64,000 bases of DNA from NCBI RefSeq assembly GCF_014836335.1, contig NZ_JACSRA010000015.1:1-64000 (forward strand), given 5' to 3'. Source of the stretch: Clostridium cibarium. GTDB taxonomy: Bacteria; Bacillota; Clostridia; Clostridiales; Clostridiaceae. Positions 9,677 to 18,464 of this stretch are shown in pieces; within the stretch, counting starts at the first letter, position 1, and each line of letters begins with the position of its first letter. The notes beneath the pieces were generated by a model that worked only from the letters and a program-made list of their open reading frames with translations, was not told the DNA's origin and ran no database searches. The position numbers and the translations under genes are program-made.

Positions 9677-10837
9677 TTATTCTGCAAATAATTTTTCATA
9701 CTTATTTACAATATATTCCCATGTAAAACTCTCTTCGATCCTTCCCTTTGCTTTAATCGATAAATCCTTAACCTTCTCTTTATCATAGTTATCAGCATCA
9801 TTAATTAGTTTCGAAAGATTTTCCTTCTCTTTTGTAAAATATACTGCACCATCTTTTCCAACTTCTTCATTAAACCCAACATTCAATAAAATATTTAAAT
9901 CAGTTGTTGCCAAAGCTTCTAATAGGGATGGGTTAGTTCCTCCCACCTCATGTCCATGTATATATCCATATGCCTTTTCTCTTATAACTGTCAAAAGTTG
10001 CTGATCATATACAGTTCCTACAAACTTTATCCTACTATCATTATTAAACTTAATTCTATCTTCTATTTCTTTATATAATTTAGTTCCATTATAATTAGTT
10101 ATAATAACTAATTCTTTACTAGAATCTGACTTCATAAATTCATTAATAATAATCTCGAAATTATTTTCTGGAACAAACCTTCCTACCATTAGATAATATT
10201 CTTTTTCCTTTATGTTGTGTTCCTTATACCATAAATTAATTTTTTCTTCTAAACCTTCTTGCATATCTGTATATTTCCTAATATCTGCACCATAAGAAAT
10301 ATACATTGTTTTAGGTTTATAATTATAATATTCTTTCTTTATATATTTTTCTATATTTAACGAATCACAAATTACTAAATCACAATGTTTAATCATTAAA
10401 CGTTCAGATATTTTCCAATACTTCCTTATAAAAAAATTCCATTTACTCCTTTTCCACTCATGCCCATCTGGGTTTACATATACACTGCACCCCAATTTCC
10501 TTAACTTATGTTTGTAATATCCTATAAACGGACCTATCCTACATGCTAATATGTAGACTATAGAATTATCAAGTTTATTTTCTAAAATATATTTTAAACA
10601 TTGCCTTAAAGCAATTAAATCATAATATATAGCTTTTGCTGACCCAATGTTAGGAACTTTAACATTAAAACACCTTGAATTATTATATTCAAATTCATTA
10701 TTCTCGTCAGACAAACATGCTACATGATATCTAATATCTTTACTTACTCGTTTTTCTGTAAGTTTTTCAACAAAAGTTTCAAAACCGCCATAATTAGCTG
10801 GTATACCTTTTGACCCTATTATAAATATGTTTCTCAT
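9677..10837 (-). CDS. DUF1972-type glycosyltransferase (rhamnosyltransferase-like)
   Basis: A 386-residue protein beginning MRNIFIIGSKGIPANYGGFE, the DUF1972 N-terminal block found in Cps2T/RgpA-like beta-1,4-rhamnosyltransferases of streptococcal capsule and rhamnan loci. The C-terminal GT4 domain has YYLMVGRFVPENNFEIII and HGHEVGGTNPSLLEALA. Start 10837 (ATG) is preferred over a GTG at 10849 because AGGTGAG lies 7 bases before it. These enzymes often add the second sugar of a repeat unit, which fits the position near the priming transferase. The sugar itself is an inference. Confidence 0.8.
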   Translation of the reverse strand: MRNIFIIGSKGIPANYGGFETFVEKLTEKRVSKDIRYHVACLSDENNEFEYNNSRCFNVKVPNIGSAKAIYYDLIALRQCLKYILENKLDNSIVYILACRIGPFIGYYKHKLRKLGCSVYVNPDGHEWKRSKWNFFIRKYWKISERLMIKHCDLVICDSLNIEKYIKKEYYNYKPKTMYISYGADIRKYTDMQEGLEEKINLWYKEHNIKEKEYYLMVGRFVPENNFEIIINEFMKSDSSKELVIITNYNGTKLYKEIEDRIKFNNDSRIKFVGTVYDQQLLTVIREKAYGYIHGHEVGGTNPSLLEALATTDLNILLNVGFNEEVGKDGAVYFTKEKENLSKLINDADNYDKEKVKDLSIKAKGRIEESFTWEYIVNKYEKLFAE

Positions 10838-10889
10838 TTCGCTACTCACCTATCATCTTAATTGACGCATTAACTGTTTCAACTTCAAA

Positions 10890-12119
10890 CTATATCTTGT
10901 ATATTTTTGTACCTTTTTCAATTATATTTCTAGTGTCATAAACAATCTTACTTTCTAGTAATGATTGATTCTCTCTAATTTCATTATGTCCTACTAAAAC
11001 CACTATTAATTTTATGCCACTTAGAAATTCATCTAAATTCATACATTGATTTTCTATTTTTTTCTCTTTGATCATTGGATCATACACTTTTAAATTTTGA
11101 ACATTATTGTCATTCAAAATAGTTAACAATTGTAATGTTGGGCTTTCTCTCATATCATCTACATTTTCTTTATAAGTCATTCCATATAGTCCAACTTGTG
11201 AATAATCTTCTATATTATTCTCAGACATTATTTCTTTAATTCTTTCGAAAACATAATAAGGTGCTCCATCATTTACTTCTCTAGCACTTTTAATTATATT
11301 AACTATATCAGGATAATCACCAACTAAAAACCAAGGATCTACAGAAATGCAATGTCCCCCTACCCCTGGCCCAGGTTGTAATATATTTACCCTTGGATGT
11401 TTGTTCGCAATTCTGATCAACTCATGTACATCCATACCCTCTTTATGACATATCTTAGCTAATTCATTAGCGAAAGCTATATTAATATCTCTAAATGTAT
11501 TTTCAACAACTTTACTCATTTCTGCTGTTTTTATGTCAGTAACTACAATATCTCCATCACAAAAAGCTTCATACCACTTCTTAACTTCATTTCCAACAAC
11601 TTCAGAATCCGCACCTATTGTTCTAGAATTCTTTTTCAATTCATTTATCATATTTCCAGGTATTATTCTTTCAGGTGCATGTACCAAATGAATATCTTGC
11701 CCAATTACAAAACCTTTTTCTTTTATTATAGGTCTTATAAATCTATCTATTGTTCCTGGTGAAATAGTAGACTCTATTACTATAATACTTCCACTATCAC
11801 AAACCTCCATAACTTGTTTTACAGCTGCTACTACATATGAAGCATCAATTTTTTTACTTTCCTTCATATATGGAGTTGGTACTGTAATCAAATATCTATT
11901 TGTAGTTTCATATTTTTCACTAAATCTTATTCCATTATTCATGGCATCCTTAAATATTTCTTTTAAACCGGCTTCTTCAAATGTTAGATCACCTGAATTA
12001 AGAGTATCAATCAGCTTACAATTCATATCACTTCCTACAACTTTTACTCCATGCGCTGCAAACATTAATGCAGTTGGCAACCCTATATACCCTAGTCCTA
12101 TAACATTTAAAACTCCCAT
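10890..12119 (-). CDS. wecC: WecC-like UDP-N-acetyl-D-mannosamine dehydrogenase
   Basis: A 409-residue nucleotide-sugar dehydrogenase. The NAD-binding start is NVIGLGYIGLPTALMFA, the middle has FRDINIAFANELAKIC and HPRVNILQPGPGVGGHC, and the catalytic cysteine is C257 in GGHCISVDPW. These blocks fit E. coli WecC better than UDP-glucose dehydrogenases. The reaction oxidises UDP-ManNAc twice to UDP-ManNAcA. The epimerase that makes UDP-ManNAc (WecB) is not in the window. A UDP-GlcNAc or UDP-GalNAc dehydrogenase remains possible. The gene is followed after about 50 bp by the DUF1972 glycosyltransferase gene. Confidence 0.83.
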   Translation of the reverse strand: MGVLNVIGLGYIGLPTALMFAAHGVKVVGSDMNCKLIDTLNSGDLTFEEAGLKEIFKDAMNNGIRFSEKYETTNRYLITVPTPYMKESKKIDASYVVAAVKQVMEVCDSGSIIVIESTISPGTIDRFIRPIIKEKGFVIGQDIHLVHAPERIIPGNMINELKKNSRTIGADSEVVGNEVKKWYEAFCDGDIVVTDIKTAEMSKVVENTFRDINIAFANELAKICHKEGMDVHELIRIANKHPRVNILQPGPGVGGHCISVDPWFLVGDYPDIVNIIKSAREVNDGAPYYVFERIKEIMSENNIEDYSQVGLYGMTYKENVDDMRESPTLQLLTILNDNNVQNLKVYDPMIKEKKIENQCMNLDEFLSGIKLIVVLVGHNEIRENQSLLESKIVYDTRNIIEKGTKIYKI

Positions 12120-12152
12120 TTTACTCCTCCGTTCTGTATTTTGCTAATTCTT

Positions 12153-12818
12153 TTAACTTGCATGTTTGTCTCCAAAAAGCAATAAAAATGTCCTTATAAT
12201 CAACTTTATGTCACCTAAAATACTTTTTTCTCTAGCGTACTTTACATCAAGTTCCATCCATTCATAAAACCCTATATCATTTCTTCCAGATACCTGCCAG
12301 TAACATGTTAATCCTGGCTTAACACTAAATCGCTCCATCATCCACAATTCAAACTCCTTAACTTCCCCTGGAAGTGATGGCCTTGGACCTACTAAACTCA
12401 TTTCTCCCTTTAAAACATTAATAAGTTGAGGTAATTCATCTATACTTGTTCTCCTTATAAAACTACCTACCTTAGTAACTCTAGGATCTTTCTTTATCTT
12501 GAACATAGGTCCATTCATTTCATTTTTGTCTTTAAGCTTGTCTTTAAGCTCCTCAGCATCCACCACCATGGATCTGAACTTATACATTCTAAACTCTTTT
12601 CCTCTAAACCCTACTCTATCTTGTACAAAAATTGCCGCGCCTTTACTTTCAAGCTTTATTGCAATAGCAACTATAAGTAAAATAGGGCTTAATACTATTA
12701 TCCCTAAAAAAGAGCATACTATATCTATTAACCTTTTAAAAAATGCATAACGTATATCTATTTTTTTATATTTATACTCATACAGTACTTCTTCTTCTAC
12801 CAGTTCCGTGTTTTGCAC
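12153..12818 (-). CDS. Priming polyprenyl-phosphate sugar transferase
   Basis: A 221-residue bacterial sugar transferase (WcaJ/EpsL/CpsE type). It has one N-terminal hydrophobic segment (DIVCSFLGIIVLSPILLIVA) and the catalytic core MYKFRSMVVDAEELK, RRTSIDELPQLINVLKGEMS and SLVGPRPSLPGE. It moves a sugar-1-phosphate onto undecaprenyl phosphate and so starts each repeat unit. This is the short, monotopic form without the four extra N-terminal membrane helices of long WcaJ proteins. It is the first sugar-handling gene of the operon. Which sugar it transfers is not visible. Confidence 0.87.
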   Translation of the reverse strand: MQNTELVEEEVLYEYKYKKIDIRYAFFKRLIDIVCSFLGIIVLSPILLIVAIAIKLESKGAAIFVQDRVGFRGKEFRMYKFRSMVVDAEELKDKLKDKNEMNGPMFKIKKDPRVTKVGSFIRRTSIDELPQLINVLKGEMSLVGPRPSLPGEVKEFELWMMERFSVKPGLTCYWQVSGRNDIGFYEWMELDVKYAREKSILGDIKLIIRTFLLLFGDKHAS

Positions 12819-12846
12819 TTTTAACCTCCCCTATTTATAATTACCT

Positions 12847-13611
12847 TTATTTAAAAAATGACAAAAAAGACTTTTTCTCCTTTATTTTGCGTCCACAAAA
12901 CTCAATATCTTTATTTAAAAGTAAGTTTTTAGCACTATTTTCAAAAAAATCTTTATACATTTTATTTTTTTGAATAGATAAATCTATCCCATCTGATATT
13001 TCAGTTTTTCTTGTAGTGTCATTATGTCCATCTGATCCTATAAAATTGTATATTCCATGTTCCAATAGGATACCTGCAGTCTTCTTAACAGTTGCTCCAA
13101 AATCTCCTCTTATACTTCCTGCATTCATTTGAAAGAGAACACCTTCCTCAATAAATTTATTTATATAAGAAGGCTTGTCCATTATAAATTTATACCTTTC
13201 TGGATGAGCTAAAACAGGAATTATTCCAAGGACTTGTAGTTCATATATTATGTCAAAGGCTTCACTTTCCATCTTTCTCATAGGAAGTTCAAATAACATA
13301 TATTTAGAATCATTTATTGTTCCAATAAGACCTTTTTTATAGTCATCAATCATATTTTCGGAATAATAAACTTCTTGTCCATAATTTATAGTTAAATTAA
13401 TCCCCTCACTAAGTATTACTTTATTGAACTCTTTTACCAGTTCTCTAACTTCTTCGTAAGGGGTCTCACCATATCCTCTACAAAAATGAGGTGTTGCAAC
13501 TATTTCAGTAATTCCATCCTTTTCTGCTATCCTAAGCATATCCAATGTCATCTTTATATTCTTAGATCCATCATCTATGCCAGGCAAAATATGTGAATGA
13601 ATATCTATCAT
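12847..13611 (-). CDS. cpsB: CpsB/YwqE-type tyrosine-protein phosphatase
   Basis: A 254-residue PHP-domain protein. Metal-binding motifs are visible: DIHSHILPGIDDG at residues 3-15, ATPHF, LAHPERY and GSDGH near the end. Members (CpsB, YwqE) are manganese-dependent phosphatases that remove phosphate from the tyrosine tail of the cognate BY-kinase. It lies 2 bp downstream of the cpsD stop codon. The trio CpsC-CpsD-CpsB controls chain length and export. Confidence 0.88.
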   Translation of the reverse strand: MIDIHSHILPGIDDGSKNIKMTLDMLRIAEKDGITEIVATPHFCRGYGETPYEEVRELVKEFNKVILSEGINLTINYGQEVYYSENMIDDYKKGLIGTINDSKYMLFELPMRKMESEAFDIIYELQVLGIIPVLAHPERYKFIMDKPSYINKFIEEGVLFQMNAGSIRGDFGATVKKTAGILLEHGIYNFIGSDGHNDTTRKTEISDGIDLSIQKNKMYKDFFENSAKNLLLNKDIEFCGRKIKEKKSFLSFFK

Positions 13612-13613
13612 AA

Positions 13614-14276
13614 TTACTCCTTGCCCTCATTTCCATAATAGTAATAATATTTTCTTCTTGTATTTTCTATACCATTTAATACGACTCCTAAGATGTTAGC
13701 TCCAACCTTGTCTAAAAGTGCCTTTGCCTGAATTACAGAATCTCTCTTTGTCTTTTCTGCCCTTACTACTAAAACTGTACCATCAGCCTTAGTCGAAAGA
13801 ATTTGAGCATCTGTAACAGCTTGAAGCGGAGCTGAATCTAAAACTATAATATCGAAATAATTTCTTAGCTCTTGTAATAATTTACTCATTGATTTAGATC
13901 CTAACATCTCTGATGGGTTTGGGGGTAACTTTCCTGATGTTAATATGCTTAAGTTATCATTATATTCATGTATTGCTGAATTAATTTTTTCCTTACCTAT
14001 TAACACATCCGAAAGCCCTATTAGGTTCGAAATCTTAAACTTTTTATGTAAAGATGGTTTTCTCAAATCACAATCTATGATAATAGTTCTTTTCTCTGCT
14101 TGTGCAAATGACATTGCTAAATTTCCTGAAGTAGTAGATTTACCTTCACCAGGTTCTGAACTTGTAACAACTATAGTTCTTATCTCTTTGTCAAATGATG
14201 AATATTGTATATTTGTCCTTAATGTTCTATACGCTTCTGCTGAAATCGACTTTGGTTTTTTTTCTACTATAAACAT
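13614..14276 (-). CDS. cpsD: CpsD-type tyrosine kinase (BY-kinase)
   Basis: A 220-residue P-loop kinase. Walker A is SSEPGEGKST (K46), Walker A' is IIIDCDLRKP and Walker B is IIVLDSAPL. The C-terminus has a run of five tyrosines (RKYYYYYGNEG) that is the usual autophosphorylation cluster. As in most Gram-positive systems the membrane adaptor is a separate protein, encoded just upstream (CpsC-like). Phosphorylation state tunes polymer length. Confidence 0.9.
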   Translation of the reverse strand: MFIVEKKPKSISAEAYRTLRTNIQYSSFDKEIRTIVVTSSEPGEGKSTTSGNLAMSFAQAEKRTIIIDCDLRKPSLHKKFKISNLIGLSDVLIGKEKINSAIHEYNDNLSILTSGKLPPNPSEMLGSKSMSKLLQELRNYFDIIVLDSAPLQAVTDAQILSTKADGTVLVVRAEKTKRDSVIQAKALLDKVGANILGVVLNGIENTRRKYYYYYGNEGKE

Positions 14277-14287
14277 CCTGTACTCCT

Positions 14288-14974
14288 TTATTTCGAACTT
14301 TCTAAATTAGGTATAGTCCCAAGAACTGGTACACCTACTATGTTTTCTATTTGTTCTTTATCCTTAAAAGTATTATCTAAAAACTCAAGTAATAAAGCCA
14401 ATCCTACACCTGCCATAAATCCTAACACTAAAGCTATAGCTATATTAAGTTTTTTATTAGGACTTACTGGACTTTCAGGTAATGTAACACTCTCTACAAC
14501 TTTTACATTTGCATTAGCAATTAATTCATTTGATGTCTTTACAAACTCGTCAGTTATAGCCGCTACAACATCTCTAGCTTCCTGCTTACTTCCACTCTTA
14601 TATGTAATTTTTAGAATTTGTGTACTAGTTATTGGTTCAACCTTTAATCCTTCAACTACACTTTGTGATTTTAAGTTTAATCCTTTATTTTCAATTGCTC
14701 TATTAACTAAATCATTTGTAGTAACTATATCTGCATATGTCTTTATCAGATTTTGATACATTTGAACATCATTACTATTATAATTTTGGCTTGAACTCTC
14801 GCCACTTTCCTTACCAATAAATAATTTTGTACTTGCTTCATATTTAGGCTTTATTAAAAAGAAACTTACAACAGTAGCTAGTATAGTTGCAACTAATGTG
14901 ATACCTACTATAAGCTGCCATCTGCTTTTTAAGGCATCAATTATATCTTCTACTTTAATGTTTTCTTCGTTCAT
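14288..14974 (-). CDS. cpsC: CpsC/YveK-type chain-length regulator (Wzz family)
   Basis: A 228-residue protein with two membrane helices: one near residues 17-39 (WQLIVGITLVATILATVVSF) and one near 181-203 (IAIALVLGFMAGVGLALLLE). The loop between them faces outside, and the proline-rich stretch before the second helix (LPESPVSPNKK) is typical of Wzz proteins. It activates the CpsD kinase and helps set polymer length. It is the first gene of the operon, with GGAGG before its ATG and a promoter at 15030-15058. Confidence 0.9.
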   Translation of the reverse strand: MNEENIKVEDIIDALKSRWQLIVGITLVATILATVVSFFLIKPKYEASTKLFIGKESGESSSQNYNSNDVQMYQNLIKTYADIVTTNDLVNRAIENKGLNLKSQSVVEGLKVEPITSTQILKITYKSGSKQEARDVVAAITDEFVKTSNELIANANVKVVESVTLPESPVSPNKKLNIAIALVLGFMAGVGLALLLEFLDNTFKDKEQIENIVGVPVLGTIPNLESSK

Positions 14975-15029
14975 TCTTTTTCCTCCATACTAGTTATTGA
15001 AATTTAAATACTTTACGTTTTCCCGTATC

Positions 15030-15058
15030 ATTATAACATTGTTTTAATACTTTGTTAA
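15030..15058 (-). promoter_or_regulatory. SigA-type promoter of the polysaccharide operon
   Basis: On the minus strand TTAACA (15053-15058) and TATAAT (15030-15035) are separated by exactly 17 bases. The -10 hexamer is about 55 bp before the cpsC start, and no other gene lies between. Confidence 0.7.
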
Positions 15059-15223
15059 GAAATTATACACTGTTTTTAATATGAATAATCGCATATTAAC
15101 ACTATTCTTGGAAGTTTATGTTTTGTATTGTAATATAATTGTTATATTTTTTTTATTTAAAAATGCTATAACAAGTGGTAAAGTTAAGATAATATACACT
15201 TTAATATTGAGGAGGTTGATTTT

Positions 15224-16210
15224 ATGTCTATTCTTGTTTGTGGAGGTGCAGGCTACATCGGAAGTCATATGATAGCTGAACTTTTAGAAAATAACGAAGA
15301 TGTAGTAATTCTTGATAATTTAGAAAAGGGTCATAAGGATGCACTTTTAGGTGGCAAACTTTATGTTGGTGATTTAAGAGACAAAGAAATATTAAATAGA
15401 GTTTTTTCTGAGAATAAAATTGACGCTGTCATAGATTTTGCTGCATATTCACTTGTTGGTGAAAGTATGGGTGAACCATTAAAGTATTTTAACAACAATG
15501 TATACGGAACAATTAATCTACTTGAAGCTATGAAAGAACATAATGTCAAATATATAGTGTTCTCTTCAACAGCTGCTACCTATGGAGAACCTAAATTTAT
15601 TCCAATAACTGAAGACAGTGAAACTACACCAACCAATGCATATGGAGAATCAAAGCTATTAGTTGAGAAAATTTTACGTTGGTGCGATCATTCTTATGGA
15701 ATTAAATACACAGCCCTAAGATATTTTAACGCTGCTGGTGCTCATGTTAATGGTAAGATTGGAGAAGATCACTCCCCTGAAACTCATTTAATTCCTCTTA
15801 TCTTAGACGTTGCTCTAGGTAATAGGGACAAGATTATGATGTTTGGTGATGACTATGATACTAAAGATGGTACTTGCATAAGAGATTATATCCATGTAAC
15901 TGATTTAGCTAAAGCTCACTCTTTAGCTCTTAAGAGATTACAAAACGGAGGAGAAAGTACTGCTTACAACTTAGGTAATGGAACTGGTTTCTCAGTTAAG
16001 GAAATGGTTGAGGTAGCTAGAAAAGTAACAGGACATGCTATCCCTGCAGAAGTTGCTCCAAGAAGAGCTGGAGATCCTGCAACACTTATAGCTTCATCTG
16101 AAAGAGCTATTAAAGAACTTGGATGGAAGCCAGAATTTAATGATGTTGAAACAATAATAAGTACAGCTTGGAACTGGCATAAAAATCATCCTCAAGGATA
16201 TGCTAAGTAA
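15224..16210 (+). CDS. galE: UDP-glucose 4-epimerase
   Basis: A 328-residue short-chain dehydrogenase/reductase. The NAD-binding motif is CGGAGYIGSH near the N-terminus. SSTAATYGEP and the catalytic YGESK block follow, then LRYFNAAGAH and GTCIRDYIHV. GalE interconverts UDP-glucose and UDP-galactose (often also the GlcNAc/GalNAc pair). It has a GGAGG site 8 bases before its ATG and is transcribed away from the polysaccharide operon, to which it probably supplies precursors. A weak promoter-like pair (TTGGAA, 17 bases, TAATAT) is visible near 15109-15137. Confidence 0.93.
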   Translation: MSILVCGGAGYIGSHMIAELLENNEDVVILDNLEKGHKDALLGGKLYVGDLRDKEILNRVFSENKIDAVIDFAAYSLVGESMGEPLKYFNNNVYGTINLLEAMKEHNVKYIVFSSTAATYGEPKFIPITEDSETTPTNAYGESKLLVEKILRWCDHSYGIKYTALRYFNAAGAHVNGKIGEDHSPETHLIPLILDVALGNRDKIMMFGDDYDTKDGTCIRDYIHVTDLAKAHSLALKRLQNGGESTAYNLGNGTGFSVKEMVEVARKVTGHAIPAEVAPRRAGDPATLIASSERAIKELGWKPEFNDVETIISTAWNWHKNHPQGYAK

Positions 16211-16245
16211 TTCTTTTTAGAATTTTTTAAGAACACAGGATATTG

Positions 16246-16297
16246 GAGCCTTATTCATATTAATTTAAAATTTATTATGAATATAGGCTCTTTTTTT
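16246..16297 (+). terminator. Terminator of galE
   Basis: GAGCC at 16246-16250 pairs with GGCTC at 16286-16290 and the stem is extended by AT pairs. Seven T follow. It ends the galE transcript. Confidence 0.85.
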
Positions 16298-16360
16298 GTG
16301 GTTTTTTTTATTAATTTCTCCAGAGCCCTGATGTTTTCAATATATTCTTATATTCTTAAG

Positions 16361-16447
16361 AATATATATTCTAATATTCTCGTATTCTGATATTCTTCAG
16401 AATATATATTCTAATATTCTCGTATTCTGATATTCTTCAGAATATTT
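16361..16447. repeat. 40-bp tandem repeat made of short palindromes
   Basis: Two identical 40-bp units (16361-16400 and 16401-16440) and the start of a third (to 16447) are rich in ATTCT/AGAAT. Each unit contains ATATTCTTCAGAATAT across its boundary, a palindrome with 7-bp arms. Related half-units lie just before (from about 16341) and after (to about 16472). It sits between galE and the toxin island. Function unknown. Confidence 0.85.
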
Positions 16448-16485
16448 ATGGTGATATTCTGAAGAATATATTAAAAATTTCTCCT

Positions 16486-16950
16486 CTATTCAAATTCTTC
16501 ATTACATATGTTGAAACATTGATTCAATGTAACTTCTTTTCTGGTGGTTTTTTCCTCAAAATAATCTTCCCTCACATAAAATAACTTATATTCCTCATTT
16601 TCGTCTAACCACTTCGTGAATAAATCTCTATCTTTCCATTCCATTTCGCAAATTTTATAAGCATTTGAATCAGCCGTTATAATTTAAATTTTTCTATCAC
16701 CCCCATTACTATTAACTACAAAAAATTCATAATTTCTGTAACTTACCATAAAATACTCTCTATAAAGTTCATTAACGTCTTTTTCTTTTACTTATTTTAC
16801 ATATATATATTTATCATAAGCTGATTCTAAACGTAAGAATCCTTCACCTTTTTTCTGAGAAAACAATTCAACTTTATTTATTTTATCATCGACTCCACAT
16901 ACATAAGCTTTATATTTTTTATTTTCAAACACTGCAATTGTCCTATCCAT
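16486..16950 (-). pseudogene. Putative immunity gene with two in-frame stops
   Basis: An ATG at 16950 has a good GGAGG site (16953-16957) and opens a 155-codon frame (MDRTIAVFENKKYKAYVCGV...) that stays in one phase to TAG at 16486-16488. Two TAA codons interrupt it, at 16792-16794 and 16684-16686. The sequence between and after them is protein-like (MVSYRNYEFFVVNSNGGDRK, EMEWKDRDLFTKWLDENEEY). It starts 21 bp after the stop of the toxin-tail remnant at 16972, the usual place of an immunity gene. The family is not recognised. Two point mutations rather than a frameshift broke it. Confidence 0.6.
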
Positions 16951-16971
16951 AACTCCTCCAAAATATTTTAA

Positions 16972-17180
16972 TTACCTATTCCTCTGAATCTTCCACTTTT
17001 AAATATGGCAACCAGCTCTTCTTTTCCATTAATAACTTCATACATCTCTGCTCCCTCTTGAATGATTGCCTTATTATAATCTGTTACTTTCCACTCAGGA
17101 ACAATCGTACCATTCCTTCCTCCCAAAAATCCATTTTGCGTACATGGAGCTGGATCTAGTAACTGATTAAAAATGAAATG
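16972..17180 (-). pseudogene. Toxin C-terminal tail remnant
   Basis: An open frame without a start codon, entering after a stop near 17180 and ending at TAA 16972-16974. It reads FNQLLDPAPCTQNGFLGGRN, then TIVPEWKVTDYNKAIIQEGA and VAIFKSGRFRGIGN. It follows the intact immunity gene of the previous cassette and precedes the broken immunity gene at 16486-16950. It therefore looks like the last part of another exchanged toxin end whose linker arm has been lost. No family recognised. Confidence 0.5.
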
Positions 17181-17189
17181 AACTTTTTA

Positions 17190-17675
17190 TTATATTATTG
17201 ATATTCCCCAATGTTTTTCACAAAGACTATTTATTCTTAAGACCTCAGACCACATTCCTTCTGGTTTTCCCATACCTTCCCATTCAAAATAATTCTTAAA
17301 ATTAACTTCGTTATCTCTTAAAGAATTTTTAAGTTTATTAAGTATTTTTTCTCTATCAATCCTAAATGGTGATGAGTCAAATGATTCTTCTATTAATTGA
17401 CTATAAATGGTTGATAACGCACAATATACATCAAATACCTTTCCATCCATCATCTTTAACAATATTCCTTCCAATAATTTATCAACCTTTATATTAGGTC
17501 TTTCTTTATATACTTCATATATTCCTTTTGTTAAAATACTTCCAACATCTGTCGGAACATGTGCACCAACCCATTGATGCAACTCTACTTTATATATATC
17601 TTTTCCTTCTAATAGACTAATTAATTCATTACTATTTATTGCATTTATTACCTTCTCTTTAATGTCCATATTCAA
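17190..17675 (-). CDS. Putative immunity protein, paralogue of the one at 22280
   Basis: A 161-residue, acidic, probably alpha-helical protein without signal peptide. It shares an ordered set of features with the 159-residue protein at 22280-22759: a central ILxKGIYExxxKEPxx-like block, GxVxxxYxALxxI, then PFxIDxxxIxxKxxxSLR. The stop of the upstream toxin cassette is only 7 bp away. As the two toxin ends are also related, this family is very probably the matching immunity protein. It has an intact reading frame although the toxin before it is 5'-truncated. Name and mechanism unknown. Confidence 0.65.
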   Translation of the reverse strand: MNMDIKEKVINAINSNELISLLEGKDIYKVELHQWVGAHVPTDVGSILTKGIYEVYKERPNIKVDKLLEGILLKMMDGKVFDVYCALSTIYSQLIEESFDSSPFRIDREKILNKLKNSLRDNEVNFKNYFEWEGMGKPEGMWSEVLRINSLCEKHWGISII

Positions 17676-17682
17676 TTACTCC

Positions 17683-18360
17683 TCACCTTAAAAATATAAT
17701 ATCTACAAAATCATCATTATTAGGTATATTATCAATTATAGCTTCTGCTGTTCCTCCATCAGTATACCCTCCTGGAATCCAGTGTTCATTAGCTCCGAAT
17801 TCATTACCAGAAGGTATTCTAACATTTAGACTTTTAGCATCTTTAATATCAAATCTTACTAATCCTCCATCTGCTGAGAAATGCCCATCATCAAAACCTA
17901 ACTTTTTCTCATATATAGATATATCCCCATTTGCTATATTATCTATTTTATCCATAAAATCTTTAGGTGCTATAAATTGAGTATTATCAGGGCAACCTAT
18001 GTAAGGATTCCCCTCAACAAATCTCATATATTGTTTTTTAGTCATTACAAAGGATCCTCCATTGTCAAACTGCTTTAAATGCTGTTCTATGTACTCTGAA
18101 CTTAAATACGTTGATGGATCAGGTCTTTTCCCTTTATCTATTGATAATATTTCATCTATTTTAGACTGTGTTAACCCTGAATCTATACCTCCCTCAGCAC
18201 CACTACCACCTTTAACCTTCTTAAGCAGCACCATCTGTGCTATAAGTCCAGCTGTATACCCAGTACAATAAGCTAATCCCTTTTCATCCTTTGCATCAGA
18301 TACTTGCTGAACTATTCCTTCAACTATAATAGAAGGATCATCAAGGATAGCCTTTATCAT
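17683..18360 (-). CDS. Orphan LXG toxin-tip cassette (5'-truncated)
   Basis: The frame is open up to about 18452 but has no start of a full LXG gene. Residues before and after the first ATG (18360) repeat the conserved pre-toxin linker of the intact toxin at 22771-24642 (GDTPDWLKGAEEDFYKDNE, LAYCTGYTAGLIAQMVLLKK). The unique end (about 150 residues) ends RIPSGNEFGANEHWIPGGYT followed by DGGTAEAIID. This block is related to the NELGANEWWVPGLRTSGG block of the intact toxin, so the two tips are variants of one toxin family. An AAGGA lies 7 bases before the ATG at 18360, so some expression from inside is possible. Most likely a store for recombination. Confidence 0.6.
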   Translation of the reverse strand: MIKAILDDPSIIVEGIVQQVSDAKDEKGLAYCTGYTAGLIAQMVLLKKVKGGSGAEGGIDSGLTQSKIDEILSIDKGKRPDPSTYLSSEYIEQHLKQFDNGGSFVMTKKQYMRFVEGNPYIGCPDNTQFIAPKDFMDKIDNIANGDISIYEKKLGFDDGHFSADGGLVRFDIKDAKSLNVRIPSGNEFGANEHWIPGGYTDGGTAEAIIDNIPNNDDFVDIIFLR

Positions 18361-18452
18361 TTCGTTATCCTTATAAAAATCTTCTTCTGCTCCTTTAAGC
18401 CAGTCTGGAGTATCTCCTCTTACTTTGGATATTAAAACAAAAACAGCTACTC
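18190..18452 (-). repeat. Pre-toxin linker copy (orphan cassette D arm)
   Basis: Partial copy of the linker coded at 23638-24060. It is more diverged than the other copies near 18420-18450 and stops abruptly at about 18452, 13 bp from a hairpin. Confidence 0.7.
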
Positions 18453-18464
18453 AGTCTTCTATGA

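Noticed and set aside
16341-16480. CRISPR array
   Set aside because: The 40-bp units follow each other without unique spacers, and no cas gene is present.
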